Source: Corynebacterium bouchesdurhonense
Lineage (GTDB): Bacteria > Actinomycetota > Actinomycetes > Mycobacteriales > Mycobacteriaceae
Assembly: GCF_900078305.2 (NCBI RefSeq)
Contig: NZ_LT546028.1
Span: 296,947 to 360,946, forward strand
DNA: 64,000 bases
Direction of reading: 5' to 3'
Shown here: piece by piece, positions 29,476-38,135 of the stretch
Layout of the letters: every line of letters starts with the position of its first letter
How positions within the stretch are numbered: the first letter of the stretch is position 1
The notes under the pieces: model-generated
Database searches by the model: none
What the model was told of the DNA's origin: nothing
What the model saw: only the letters and a program-made list of their open reading frames with translations
Program-made: the position numbers and the translations under genes

Positions 29476-30159
29476 TCACACCTCCAGTGTGGTTCGGTAG
29501 CGGTCGGCGACAATGCCGGCCAGATCTGTGGTCAGCGGCCCGGAGCACGTCACGCGCGCCCCGGTTTCCGCCTCGATACGCGGGATGGCCTCCCGCGCCT
29601 TGTCCAAGAGCAGCCCTTCGGTGACGAAGAGCGGCAGGATGTGCAGGTCCCCGCGCACGCGCGCGAGGTTGACCAGTGCCTGCTCGCCGCCGCGGGTTGC
29701 GGCCACGACGCTCACCGGTCTCGAGCATCGCTTTTCGACGCCCCCCGCCAGCGCCTCATACCCCCTCGCCTGCGCGGCGTCGGAGGTGCCCACCGGGTAG
29801 AGGACGGCGTGGGCTGCGGCGGGGGCGTCGGCAAGCACGCGCTCCGCGAGCACCGCCGCGAGGTCCGCGCCCATCCCCACCCCGCGGGCGAGGGTGAGCG
29901 GGGCGAAGCGGGAGGCGGCGCGCAGGTGCGCGGGCACGTCGTGGGTTGCGTGGAACGCCTCGGTGAACAGCAGCGGAACCACCACGGCGGGCCCGGCCAC
30001 CTCGCGCGCCGCCTCCTCGAGGGTGGGCTCGGTGAACTCGAGGTGGGCGCCCAACCCCGCCACCCCGAGCGTTGCCGCCGCCGCCCGGGTGAGCGCCTGG
30101 GCGCCCGCACGGGCCGCCGGGTGCCGCGACCCGTGCGACAGCGTGATCAGCGCGGTCAC
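29476..30159 (-). CDS. cysY: CbiX-like sirohydrochlorin ferrochelatase
   Basis: 227-residue CbiX-type chelatase with two homologous halves. The first starts TALITLSHGSRHPAARAGAQ, with the metal-binding His in SHGSR; a second His region is LLFTEAFHATHDVP. Synteny with cysY of C. glutamicum suggests that it inserts iron into sirohydrochlorin to make siroheme, the cofactor of CysI encoded in the same operon. GTG 30159 overlaps the cysN stop by four bases (GTGA). Two copies of the dispersed motif lie inside (29730 and 29827); one encodes GGVEKR in an inter-domain linker. Confidence 0.88.
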   Translation of the reverse strand: MTALITLSHGSRHPAARAGAQALTRAAAATLGVAGLGAHLEFTEPTLEEAAREVAGPAVVVPLLFTEAFHATHDVPAHLRAASRFAPLTLARGVGMGADLAAVLAERVLADAPAAAHAVLYPVGTSDAAQARGYEALAGGVEKRCSRPVSVVAATRGGEQALVNLARVRGDLHILPLFVTEGLLLDKAREAIPRIEAETGARVTCSGPLTTDLAGIVADRYRTTLEV

Positions 30160-31412
30160 CGCAACCGCGTCCCCACAAAGCCTGCGGCGAGGGTGTTGCC
30201 GCTGGCCTGGTCGATCAGCAGGAAGCTGCCCACGGCACCGCGCGCCGCGTACTCCTCCACCGGCAGCTCCTCGGCCGTCTGGATGGTCACGTGGGCGATG
30301 TCGTTGAGGCCCACGCCGGCGGGGTCGAGCGTGTCGCCCTCCGGGGAATCGATGTCCAGCACGCGGTCCACGCTGGCCACCCGGGCGCGCACCAGCGAGG
30401 TGCCGTAGCGCAGCTTCACGGCCTTGCCCGGGGTGAGCTCCTTGTCCGTCAGGCCCACCACGGTGGCGGCGAACTCTCGCACGTCCTCCGGGCGCTCGCC
30501 GGCGGCGAGGAGGTCGCCGCGGGCCAGGTCGATGTCGTGCGCCAGGCGCAGCGCCACCGAATCGCCGGCGCTCGCCTGATCCACCTCGCCGTCCGCGGTG
30601 TCGATGCCCGCCACCGTGGTGGTGCGCCCGCCGGGTGCGGTGAGCTCGTCGCCCACGCGGATGCTGCCGGCGGTGACGCGCCCCGCGTAGGCGCGGTAAT
30701 CGGCTGCGTGCTCGCGCAGGACGTACTGGATGGGGAAGCGGAAATCCAGGTCCAGGGCGCGGCCGTGGTTGACCGGAATGGTCTCCAGCAGCTCGAGTAC
30801 GGTCGGGCCCTCGTACCACGGGGTCTGCGCGCTGCGCTCGACTACGTTGTCGCCCTTCAGCGCCGAGATCGGCACGGCGATCGGCTCGTCGATGCCCAGC
30901 TCGCGCGCCTTCGCCTCAAAGGCGTCGCGGATGGAATTGAAGACGTCCTGGGAGTAGTCCACCAGGTCGATCTTGTTCACGCCCAGGATCACCGTCTTCA
31001 CGCCCAGCAGGTGGGCCACGGTGAGGTGGCGCACGGTCTGTTCAACCACGCCGTTGCGGGCGTCCACCAGCAGCACCACCACCTGGGAGGTGGACATGCC
31101 GGTGACGGTGTTGCGGGTGTACTGCACGTGACCCGGCGTGTCCGCGAGGATGAAGGTGCGCTTGTCGGTGGCGAAGTAGCGGTAGGCCACGTCGATGGTG
31201 ATGCCTTGCTCGCGCTCGGCCCGGAGGCCGTCGACAAGCAAGCTCAAATCGAGGCCCTCGAACCCGCGGTCGGCGGAGGTGCGCTCCACGGAGGCGAGCT
31301 GGTCCGCGAGGACGGACTTCGTGTCGTGCAACAGGCGGCCCACGAAGGTGGACTTGCCGTCGTCGACGCTGCCGGCGGTGCACAGGCGCAGCGTTGCGCG
31401 ATCATCAAACAT
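30156..31412 (-). CDS. cysN: Sulfate adenylyltransferase large subunit (GTPase)
   Basis: 418-residue GTPase subunit of ATP sulfurylase, which with CysD forms adenosine 5'-phosphosulfate. EF-Tu-like G motifs are clear: GSVDDGKST (G1), ADTPGHVQY (G3) and GVNKIDLVD (G4), followed by two beta-barrel domains. No APS kinase domain is fused, in line with direct APS reduction. ATG 31412 overlaps the cysD stop by one base (TGATG). A copy of the dispersed motif (31230) encodes part of the switch-I-proximal loop. Confidence 0.97.
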   Translation of the reverse strand: MFDDRATLRLCTAGSVDDGKSTFVGRLLHDTKSVLADQLASVERTSADRGFEGLDLSLLVDGLRAEREQGITIDVAYRYFATDKRTFILADTPGHVQYTRNTVTGMSTSQVVVLLVDARNGVVEQTVRHLTVAHLLGVKTVILGVNKIDLVDYSQDVFNSIRDAFEAKARELGIDEPIAVPISALKGDNVVERSAQTPWYEGPTVLELLETIPVNHGRALDLDFRFPIQYVLREHAADYRAYAGRVTAGSIRVGDELTAPGGRTTTVAGIDTADGEVDQASAGDSVALRLAHDIDLARGDLLAAGERPEDVREFAATVVGLTDKELTPGKAVKLRYGTSLVRARVASVDRVLDIDSPEGDTLDPAGVGLNDIAHVTIQTAEELPVEEYAARGAVGSFLLIDQASGNTLAAGFVGTRLR

Positions 31413-32326
31413 CAGAAGTAGCCCTCCTTCTTGCGGTCCTCCATGGCGGACTCGCTCAAACGGTCATCCGCGCGGGTGGCGCCGCGCTCGGTCAGGGTGG
31501 AGGTGGCGATCTCCGCGAGCACCTCGTCGATGGTGGTGGCGTCCGAGTCCACCGCGCCGGTGCAGGACATATCCCCCACCGTGCGGTAGCGCACCCGGCG
31601 CGTCTGGATCTCCTCGCCCTCGCGCGGGCCGCCCCACTCGCCGGCGGTCAGCCACATGCCGCCGCGGTTGAACACCTCGCGCTCGTGCACGAAGTAGATG
31701 GACGGCAACTCGATGCCGCGGGCGCCGATGTACTCCCACACGTCCGACTCGGTCCAGTTGGAGATGGGGAACACGCGGATGTTCTCGCCCGGCAGCTTGC
31801 CGCCGTTGTAGAGGTCCCACAGCTCCGGGCGCTGGCGGCGGGGGTCCCAGCCGCCGAAGGAGTCGCGCACGGAGAAGACGCGCTCCTTGGCGCGGGCGCG
31901 CTCCTCGTCGCGGCGGGCGCCGCCGAGCACGGCGTCGTAGCCCACCTCGGCGATGGTCTCCACCAGCGGCACCGTCTGCAGGGGGTTGCGGGTGCCGTCG
32001 GGGCGCTCGACCAGGTCGCCGCGGTCGATCCAGTCCTGCACGTGCGCAACCCGCAGGCGCGCGCCCGTCTGCTCAACCAGGCGGTCGCGGAACTCGATCA
32101 CTTCGGGGAAGTTGTGGCCGGTGTCCACGTGCAGAAGCTCGATGGGCATCGCGGCCGGGGCGAAGGCGCGGCGGGCGAGCTCGAACACCACGCAGGAGTC
32201 CTTGCCGCTGGAGAAGAGCAGGCCGATTTTGTCGAACTGCCCCGCAACCTCGCGCAGGATGTGGATCGACTCGTTCTCCAGATCCCGCAGGTGCGGCGAG
32301 AGCGTGGGTGTGGCTGGCGCAGTCAC
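31412..32326 (-). CDS. cysD: Sulfate adenylyltransferase small subunit
   Basis: 304-residue adenylyltransferase subunit with the PP-loop SSGKDSCVVFELARRAF (about 40-56), HVDTGHNFPEVIEFRD, and GGARRDEERARAKERVFSVRD, all typical of CysD. It activates sulfate with ATP, driven by GTP hydrolysis in CysN. The start is GTG 32326. It lies 64 bases after cysH, with no terminator between them, and its stop overlaps cysN. Full length without anomalies. Confidence 0.97.
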   Translation of the reverse strand: MTAPATPTLSPHLRDLENESIHILREVAGQFDKIGLLFSSGKDSCVVFELARRAFAPAAMPIELLHVDTGHNFPEVIEFRDRLVEQTGARLRVAHVQDWIDRGDLVERPDGTRNPLQTVPLVETIAEVGYDAVLGGARRDEERARAKERVFSVRDSFGGWDPRRQRPELWDLYNGGKLPGENIRVFPISNWTESDVWEYIGARGIELPSIYFVHEREVFNRGGMWLTAGEWGGPREGEEIQTRRVRYRTVGDMSCTGAVDSDATTIDEVLAEIATSTLTERGATRADDRLSESAMEDRKKEGYF

Positions 32327-32390
32327 AGTAGTACGTCCTTTGAAAAGAGCTTTGAAAAGAGTTAGGGGTGTAGCGGGTTCCTGTGCGGGC

Positions 32391-33173
32391 TTACTGGTGC
32401 AGCCCGCACTCGGTCTTGGCGGAGAACGCCCAGCGCCCGGCGCGGGGGTCCTCGCCCTCTGCCACGGGCATGGTGCAGGTGGCGCAGCCGATGGAGGGGT
32501 AGCCCTGGCGGGTGAGCGGGTGGATGATCAGGTTGTTGTCCCGCTCGAACGCCTCCGTCTCCTCCAGGGTCCAGGTGACCACCGGGGAGATCTTCAGCCG
32601 GCCGGTGGCGTCCAGGCTCAGCGCGGGGGCCTCGGCGCGGGTGGGACCGTCGGCGCGGCGCAGCCCGGTGATCCAGCCGGCGTACGGGCTCATGTGCACG
32701 GCCAGGGGCTCCACCTTGCGCATCCGGCAGCAGGCGCCGGGCGCGCGCAGGTACAGGTTCGGCCCGTAGACCTGGTCCTGCTCGGCGCGGCTGAGCTGCG
32801 CCTTCGCTCGAACGAGGCGGTGGGAGGGGTAGCGGCGCTCCACCTCGTCGGCCACCTCGAGGGTCTCAGGGAAGTGGTACTGGGTGTCCAGGAACAGGAA
32901 GTCCGCGCCGGGCAGGTGGCGCTCGGCCAGCTCGGCCAGCACGGTGTTCTCCATCGACAGCGTCACCACCAGCGGCCCCGGGGCGTGCTCGTGGGCCCAC
33001 TCGAGGATCGTCTCGGCGGGCGCGTTGTAGAGCTTGTCGGCCCACTGTTCCACCAGGAGCGCATTCTGCTTCTCGACGCCCCCTTCCAACGCCTCAGTCT
33101 CCTTCGGGCCGTCCGGGCTGATCTCGGGGTCCCGGTAGTTGCGGCCGCCCGCGGCATCCAGCAGGTTGATCAT
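32391..33173 (-). CDS. cysH: Assimilatory APS reductase
   Basis: 260-residue thiol-dependent reductase producing sulfite. The substrate-binding region includes VTLSMENTVLAELAER and FLDTQYHFPETLEVADEV. The Cys pairs GACCRMRKVEPL and IGCATCTMPV are ligands of the [4Fe-4S] cluster that marks APS-specific rather than PAPS-specific enzymes, and the C-terminal KTECGLHQ bears the catalytic Cys. ATG 33173 overlaps cysX by four bases. A reverse copy of the dispersed motif (33068) encodes GGVEKQNA at about residues 31-38, an apparent loop insertion. Confidence 0.95.
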   Translation of the reverse strand: MINLLDAAGGRNYRDPEISPDGPKETEALEGGVEKQNALLVEQWADKLYNAPAETILEWAHEHAPGPLVVTLSMENTVLAELAERHLPGADFLFLDTQYHFPETLEVADEVERRYPSHRLVRAKAQLSRAEQDQVYGPNLYLRAPGACCRMRKVEPLAVHMSPYAGWITGLRRADGPTRAEAPALSLDATGRLKISPVVTWTLEETEAFERDNNLIIHPLTRQGYPSIGCATCTMPVAEGEDPRAGRWAFSAKTECGLHQ

Positions 33174-33427
33174 CGCGCGGCCCCCTTCACCAGCTCCGGC
33201 GCGCGGCGGGCCAGGGAGGCCTGCAGCGCCTCCTCCGTGGACGGCGCGGCGGCGTGCGGCGCGGCCGGGTCGTCCTGGCCGTGGAACTTCACCTCGTACA
33301 CGCGCAGGCACTCGCCGCACTTCCAGGCAAAGTCCGTCTCCTCGTTCGGCAACAGCTCCTCGCCGCCGCAGTACGGGCAGAAGGTGGGGTGGTTGCGGTT
33401 CGGGTTTGGTTCGCGGCGAAAGCTCAT
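33170..33427 (-). CDS. cysX: CysX, small ferredoxin-like / zinc-ribbon protein
   Basis: 85-residue protein with two CxxC pairs (FCPYCGGEEL and WKCGECLRVYEVKF, about residues 17-40). In C. glutamicum cysX lies between cysI and cysH and was proposed to be an electron carrier for sulfite reductase; four Cys could equally bind zinc. Here an extra C-terminal tail of about 30 residues (APSTEEALQASLARRAPELV) follows the Cys domain. It overlaps cysI and cysH by four bases each (ATGA), so translation is coupled. Confidence 0.88.
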   Translation of the reverse strand: MSFRREPNPNRNHPTFCPYCGGEELLPNEETDFAWKCGECLRVYEVKFHGQDDPAAPHAAAPSTEEALQASLARRAPELVKGAAR

Positions 33428-35088
33428 CGCAGATCCTCCTCGTCGGCTCGTTGCACCCAGGCGCGGAACGTCTCACCATTCTCGCGCTGGTCAACGTAGT
33501 TTTGTACCACGCGCGTGACGTACTCGCTGAGCTCGGAGGACAGCACCTTGTGCCCGCGCAGCTTGCGGCCGAAGTTGGCGCCCTCGCCGATGGTGCCGCC
33601 GAGGTGCACCTGGAAGCCCTCCACCTTCTCCCCGTCCGGCCCGGCCACCATCTGACCTTTCAGCCCGATGTCGGAGACGTGGTGGCGCGCGCACGCGTTG
33701 GGGCAGCCGTTCAGCGAGATGGAGATCGGGGAATCCAGGTCCCCGAAGCGCTCTTCCAGCTCATCCGCCAGCTCGATGGCGCGGGACTTGGTGGTTACGT
33801 GCGCCAGCTTGCAGTACTCCAGGCCGGTGCAGGAGATCAGGCCGCGGCGGAACTCGCTGGGCTCGCTGGACAGGCCCATGCGCTCCAGGTCCAACTTCAA
33901 CGCGTCCACGTCCGCCGGGCTCACGCCCAGCAGGAGCAGCTCCTTGAACGGGGTGAAGCGCAGCTGGTCCACGCCGTAGCGCTCCGCCAAATCCGCGACC
34001 TCGATGAGCTGCTCGCCGGACATGTGGCCCAGGGTGGGTTTGACGCCGATGTAGACGTTGCCGTCCTTCTGCTCGTGCACGCCGATGTGGTCGCGGTCCA
34101 CGAGGTTGTTGGGGGCGTGGGGGCCGTCGGCAAGCGCATAGCCCAAGTACTCCTCCTCGAGCACGCGGCGGAACTCCTCAATCCCCCACTCGGCCACGAG
34201 GAACTTCAGCCGGGCGCGGTTGCGCAGGCGTCGGTAGCCGTAGTCGCGGAAGATGCGCACCACGTTCGCCCACACCTCGGGCACCTGCTCGAGGGTGACA
34301 AAGGCGCCGAGGGACTGCGCCAGCATGGGGTTGGTGGACAGGCCCCCGCCCACGTAGCACTCGAACCCGGGGCCGAGCTCGGGGTGCTCAACGCCGATGA
34401 AGGCGAGGTCATTAATCTCGTGCACCACGTCCTGGCGCGCGTTGCCGGAGATGGCGGACTTGAACTTGCGCGGCAGGTTCTGGAACTCCTCGTCGGTGAA
34501 GATCTCCTGGATGCGGCGGATGGCCGGGGTGGCGTCGATGATCTCGTCCTTGGCAATGCCGGCCACCGGCGAGCCCAGCACCACGCGCGGCACGTCGCCG
34601 CAGGCGTCCCAGGTGTTCAGCCCGTGCTGCTCCAGCTTGTCCCAGATGGCCGGGACGTCCTCCACCCGCACCCAGTGCAGCTGGATGTTCTGCCGGTCCG
34701 TCAGGTCCACGGTGGAGCGGGCGTAGTCGCGGGAGATTTCGCCAACGGCGCGGGCCTGGGTGGTGGAGCAGATGCCGCCGTCGAAGCGCACCCGCATCAT
34801 GAAGTACTTGTCCTCCAGCACCGAGTTGTCCTCGCCCGTGTGCTCGCCGCCGAGGTTCTGCTTGCGCTGGGTGTACAGGCCCAGCCACTTGAAGCGCGGG
34901 TAGAGGTCCTCGCGCGCGATAGAGTCGAAGCCCTGCTTGGAATAGGTATCGATCACCCGCTGCTTCACGTCCCAGATCTCGGACTCCTGCTTGAGTTCCT
35001 CGTCGTGGTTAAGCGGCGCGGTGCCGTCCACCCGCCACTGCCCCTCGGGCTTGCGGGCGCGGGTCCGCTTCACTGCCGGTGCGCTCAC
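33424..35088 (-). CDS. cysI: Ferredoxin-sulfite reductase
   Basis: 554-residue siroheme and [4Fe-4S] enzyme reducing sulfite to sulfide with six electrons. Two nitrite/sulfite reductase half-domains repeat. The cluster/siroheme ligands are in SCTGLEYCKLA and NGCPNACARHHVSD. The Tyr and Cys regions found in actinobacterial SirA/NirA-type enzymes are present (FKWLGLYTQRKQ; WDACGDVPR). GTG 35088 follows AAGGAG. First gene of cysIXHDNYZ, divergent from fpr2. A dispersed-motif copy lies at 34126 in a loop (ALADGPHAP). Confidence 0.96.
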   Translation of the reverse strand: MSAPAVKRTRARKPEGQWRVDGTAPLNHDEELKQESEIWDVKQRVIDTYSKQGFDSIAREDLYPRFKWLGLYTQRKQNLGGEHTGEDNSVLEDKYFMMRVRFDGGICSTTQARAVGEISRDYARSTVDLTDRQNIQLHWVRVEDVPAIWDKLEQHGLNTWDACGDVPRVVLGSPVAGIAKDEIIDATPAIRRIQEIFTDEEFQNLPRKFKSAISGNARQDVVHEINDLAFIGVEHPELGPGFECYVGGGLSTNPMLAQSLGAFVTLEQVPEVWANVVRIFRDYGYRRLRNRARLKFLVAEWGIEEFRRVLEEEYLGYALADGPHAPNNLVDRDHIGVHEQKDGNVYIGVKPTLGHMSGEQLIEVADLAERYGVDQLRFTPFKELLLLGVSPADVDALKLDLERMGLSSEPSEFRRGLISCTGLEYCKLAHVTTKSRAIELADELEERFGDLDSPISISLNGCPNACARHHVSDIGLKGQMVAGPDGEKVEGFQVHLGGTIGEGANFGRKLRGHKVLSSELSEYVTRVVQNYVDQRENGETFRAWVQRADEEDLR

Positions 35089-35301
35089 GGCCGCTCCTTA
35101 CTCTGAACTGATCGGTCTATTGCATCGCTTATCGACGCACACTAGGAGGAAGCTTGCCGTACCGGGCGGTCTACCGCAAGGACGTGTGCCGGGCGGGGTT
35201 CATGTCCTGCGGGTTTGGCGGTGAATGAAATGGGTTGGAGGGGAGGAAGGGGGCGTCGATAAGCGAAAAATGCCCCCTGGATAAAAATCCCGGGGCGTTT
35301 A

Positions 35302-35328
35302 CAGACAGCCCGGTCTATCGGCTATATT
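35302..35328 (+). promoter_or_regulatory. McbR-like operator and -10 box of fpr2
   Basis: CAGAC-AGCCCG-GTCTA (35302-35317) matches the McbR consensus TAGAC-N6-GTCTA at nine of ten positions. It is followed at 35323-35328 by TATATT, a good -10 for fpr2 (ATG 35373). Weaker GTCTA-containing sites occur at about 35158-35173 and 35104-35119, towards cysI. McbR, the methionine/cysteine repressor, is known to control sulfur assimilation in C. glutamicum. The remaining 35089-35372 spacer holds two copies of the dispersed motif and no gene. Confidence 0.75.
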
Positions 35329-35372
35329 GGCCAACGAGAACGAACCACCGCTGTGAAAGGACCCTGCGACCT

Positions 35373-36890
35373 ATGAGCTTGCGTGTCGCCGTTGTTGGCG
35401 CCGGACCCGCCGGCATTTACGCCTCGGACCTGCTGATCCGAAACCAGGAGCACGACATCCACGTGGACCTGTTCGAGCAGATGCCCGCCCCCTTCGGCCT
35501 GATCCGCTACGGCGTGGCGCCGGACCACCCGCGCATCAAGGGCATTGTGAAGAGCCTGCACAACGTGCTGGACAAGCCGAAGCTGCGCCTGTTGGGCAAC
35601 ATCACCGTGGGCCGCGACATCTCCATCGACGAGCTGCGCGACTACTACGACGCCGTGGTCCTCTCCACCGGCGCCGTGCGCGACCGCGAGCTGCTGGTGC
35701 CGGGCGGCGAGAAGTCCATCGGTGCCGGCGAGTTCGTGGGCTTCTACGACGGCAACCCGCGCTTCGAGCGCAACTGGGACTTGAGCGCCAAGGAAGTGGC
35801 CGTGATCGGCGTGGGCAACGTGGCGCTGGACGTCTCCCGCGTGCTGGCCAAGACCGGCGACGAGCTCCTGGTCACCGAGATTCCGGACAACGTCTACGAG
35901 TCCCTGCGCGGCAACCAGGCCGAGACGGTGCACATGTTCGGCCGCCGCGGCCCCGCCCAGGCCAAGTTCACGCCGAAGGAGCTGCGCGAGCTGGACGAGT
36001 CCGAGACCATCCAGGTGCTGGTGGACCCGGAGGACATCGACTACGACGAGCTGTCCGAGGAAGTGCGCCGCGCCGACAAGTCCGTGGACCTGGTGTGCCA
36101 GGTGCTGGAGCAGTACGCCATGCGCGAGCCGGACGACTCGCCCCACAAGATCCACATCCACTTCTTCGAGGAGCCGGTGGAGGTGCTCACCGACGACGCC
36201 GGCGCCGTGGTGGGCCTGCGCACCGAGCGCCAGGAGCTCGACGGCCAGGGCGGGATCCGCGGCACCGGCAAGTTCACCGACTGGCCGGTGCAGCAGGTCT
36301 ACCACGCCGTGGGCTACCGCTCCGAGCCGGTGGAGGGCGTGCCCTTCGACCTCGAGCGCCACGTCATCCCCAACGACGGCGGCCACGTGCTCGCCTCCGC
36401 CGAGGAGGGCGCCGGCATCGAGAACAAGCTGTACGTGACCGGCTGGATCAAGCGCGGCCCCATCGGGTTGATCGGCAACACCAAGTCCGACGCGAAGGAG
36501 ACCACCGACATGCTGGTGGCCGACGCCGCCGCCGGCGCCTTGGCCGCGCCGTCCCACACCGGCGAGGACGACATCTTGGACCTGCTGCGCTCCCGCGGCG
36601 TGGACTACACCACCTGGGAGGGCTGGTACAAGCTCGACGAGGCGGAGCGCGCCGCCGGCGCCGCCGACGCCACACGCCCGCGCGAACGCAAGAAAATCGT
36701 GGAGTGGGAGGACATGCTCTCGCACTCCCGCGCCGGCGGCGGCGTCGGCCACCAGCATGTCGGTGGTCTCCTTCGCGTCGGACTTGGTCGATACGTACAC
36801 CGAATCGACACGTCCGTGCGACGTGTCGATTTTTCACGTCAAAATCGGCATGTCCGCGCCTGGGGGTTGGATTCGCTCAGCGCCGCGTGA
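35373..36890 (+). CDS. fpr2: Ferredoxin/adrenodoxin-type NADP+ reductase, 3' end damaged
   Basis: FAD flavoprotein of the FprA type that passes electrons from NADPH to ferredoxin, here most likely for CysI. The FAD site VAVVGAGPAGIYASDLL begins the protein, the NADP site is VAVIGVGNVALDVSRVL (about 145), and the C-terminal GWIKRGPIGLIGNTKSDAKETT motif is typical. The authentic sequence ends about 36730 at WEDMLSHSRA. Beyond it, 36732-36786 is an inverted copy of 36483-36537, so the last residues before the stop at 36890 are artefactual. Start ATG 35373 is 45 bases after the -10. Confidence 0.92.
   Translation: MSLRVAVVGAGPAGIYASDLLIRNQEHDIHVDLFEQMPAPFGLIRYGVAPDHPRIKGIVKSLHNVLDKPKLRLLGNITVGRDISIDELRDYYDAVVLSTGAVRDRELLVPGGEKSIGAGEFVGFYDGNPRFERNWDLSAKEVAVIGVGNVALDVSRVLAKTGDELLVTEIPDNVYESLRGNQAETVHMFGRRGPAQAKFTPKELRELDESETIQVLVDPEDIDYDELSEEVRRADKSVDLVCQVLEQYAMREPDDSPHKIHIHFFEEPVEVLTDDAGAVVGLRTERQELDGQGGIRGTGKFTDWPVQQVYHAVGYRSEPVEGVPFDLERHVIPNDGGHVLASAEEGAGIENKLYVTGWIKRGPIGLIGNTKSDAKETTDMLVADAAAGALAAPSHTGEDDILDLLRSRGVDYTTWEGWYKLDEAERAAGAADATRPRERKKIVEWEDMLSHSRAGGGVGHQHVGGLLRVGLGRYVHRIDTSVRRVDFSRQNRHVRAWGLDSLSAA
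36732..36786. other. Inverted copy of 36483-36537, probable chimera
   Basis: These 55 bases are the reverse complement of part of the fpr2 coding sequence 200 bases upstream. The fold-back lies exactly where the fpr2 3' end and the fic region meet, so the junction between them may be a chimeric join. A genuine inverted duplication cannot be excluded, but a similar fold-back at 16.8 kb clearly damages a gene. Confidence 0.75.
36807..36856. repeat. 50-bp direct repeat flanking fic, left copy
   Basis: GACACGTCCGTGCGACGTGT and the following 30 bases recur at 37984-38033 with only two differences. Each copy holds two overlapping stem-loops: CGACACGT/ACGTGTCG, and GACGTGTCGATTTT pairing with AAAATCGRCATGTC across a 7-base loop. 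The two direct copies bracket the fic gene. Confidence 0.88.
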
Positions 36891-37971
36891 GAATTGTGAG
36901 CGCCTCGGTGTTGAGGAACACCTTCGAACGGCCAACTTTCAGCTCTTCCAGAATGCCTGCATCAACGAGTTGTGATAACCACATGGACGCGGTTTGTCGC
37001 TTGGCTAATCCTGCTGTGATCACATCCGCGATGCGGATATATGGCTGAACGAACAGCAGCTCTGTCAGTTCCGCAGCAGGGGTAACTCCCGCATCGCGCA
37101 CACGTGCTGTCGTCGAGTCTTGGAGGGTTCGAAGGTCATCAACGAGCGCGCTGGTGCGCCGGGCCGACTCAGCCACCGCGCCCACCATAAATAGGATCCA
37201 CTCCTCCCACGCCCCCTCGGCCGTCACCGCGCGAAGGAGGTGGTAGTACTCGGCTTTGTTGTCCACAATGACCCCGGACAGGTACAAAACCGGCAGCGTT
37301 AGCACCTCTTCTTGCAAGAGAAGCAAGATGTTGAGGATACGGCCGGTGCGGCCGTTGCCGTCGTAGAACGGGTGAATAGCTTCAAACTGGTAATGCGTAA
37401 CCGCCATTAGCACGAGCGGATCGAGGCCGTGCTTTGAATAGATGAACCGCTCCCACGCAGCCAGGTGCCGTTGGATCGTATCGATACCCTCCGGTGGTGT
37501 GTACGCGCGGGTGCCGGATACCGGATCACCGATATAGGTGCCCGGGGTTGAACGCAGATGGGCTTGGCCACCCTGGAGGATTGAGCACAGCTCAACAGCT
37601 ACCCTTTCCGACACCGGCCGGTCATCGATGAGGTTGACACCTCTCCGAAGTGCGTCGCGATACCTCAGGGCCTCTTTCGTCGCCGGGGTTGGTTCTTGGT
37701 CAACGCTCCACTGCGCCCGGAACAATTCGTCGTTAGTGGTGACGATGTTCTCGATCTCCGTCGAAGCCTGCGCCTCCCGTAGTGGAATAGTCGAGGTGAT
37801 AATCTCCGGGTTTGGAATGAGCCTGCACGCGGTGTTCAACGCAGCAAGTTCGCTCCGCGCATCGATGACAGCCTTGAGCACCCTCGCAGTTTCCAACACC
37901 TGCTGCGGTGGCAGCGGGGGCAAATGGTTATGCGGCTTCGCCGGATCAAACTCCACCTTTTCAGCGTCCAT
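36877..37971 (-). CDS. Fic family protein (AMPylase-like), flanked by direct repeats
   Basis: 364 residues. The Fic core carries the full active site HPFYDGNGRTGR (about 199-210). The N-terminal part has a class II inhibitory helix motif (S/T)xxxE(G/N) as STEIEN, so the enzyme should be auto-inhibited. A C-terminal winged-helix-like region (about 290-364: VTPAAELTELLFVQPYIRIADVITAGLAKRQTASMWLSQL) resembles the DUF4172/HTH tails of many Fic proteins. ATG 37971 is chosen; an in-frame ATG at 38028 lies inside the flanking repeat. Fic enzymes transfer AMP or another nucleotide to Ser/Thr/Tyr; the target here is unknown. Confidence 0.9.
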   Translation of the reverse strand: MDAEKVEFDPAKPHNHLPPLPPQQVLETARVLKAVIDARSELAALNTACRLIPNPEIITSTIPLREAQASTEIENIVTTNDELFRAQWSVDQEPTPATKEALRYRDALRRGVNLIDDRPVSERVAVELCSILQGGQAHLRSTPGTYIGDPVSGTRAYTPPEGIDTIQRHLAAWERFIYSKHGLDPLVLMAVTHYQFEAIHPFYDGNGRTGRILNILLLLQEEVLTLPVLYLSGVIVDNKAEYYHLLRAVTAEGAWEEWILFMVGAVAESARRTSALVDDLRTLQDSTTARVRDAGVTPAAELTELLFVQPYIRIADVITAGLAKRQTASMWLSQLVDAGILEELKVGRSKVFLNTEALTILTRR

Positions 37972-37983
37972 GTCGAAAGAATA

Positions 37984-38033
37984 GACACGTCCGTGCGACG
38001 TGTCGATTTTTCGCGTCAAAATCGACATGTCCG
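37984..38033. repeat. 50-bp direct repeat flanking fic, right copy
   Basis: Same sequence as 36807-36856 except two positions (G for A in the TCRCG loop; A for G in the CGRCATG arm). It immediately precedes the fic start, so it could also contain the fic promoter or operator. The right copy lies between fic and the divergent ABC exporter genes. Confidence 0.88.
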
Positions 38034-38135
38034 GTCGGTCTAGCTGCTGACCTGGGCCGATTTATGCCCGCCGCCAGCTTCGACCCGGCTCACACTAGGA
38101 TTCCCCCGGTATCCCTGAACAAAGAAAGGCGAACC

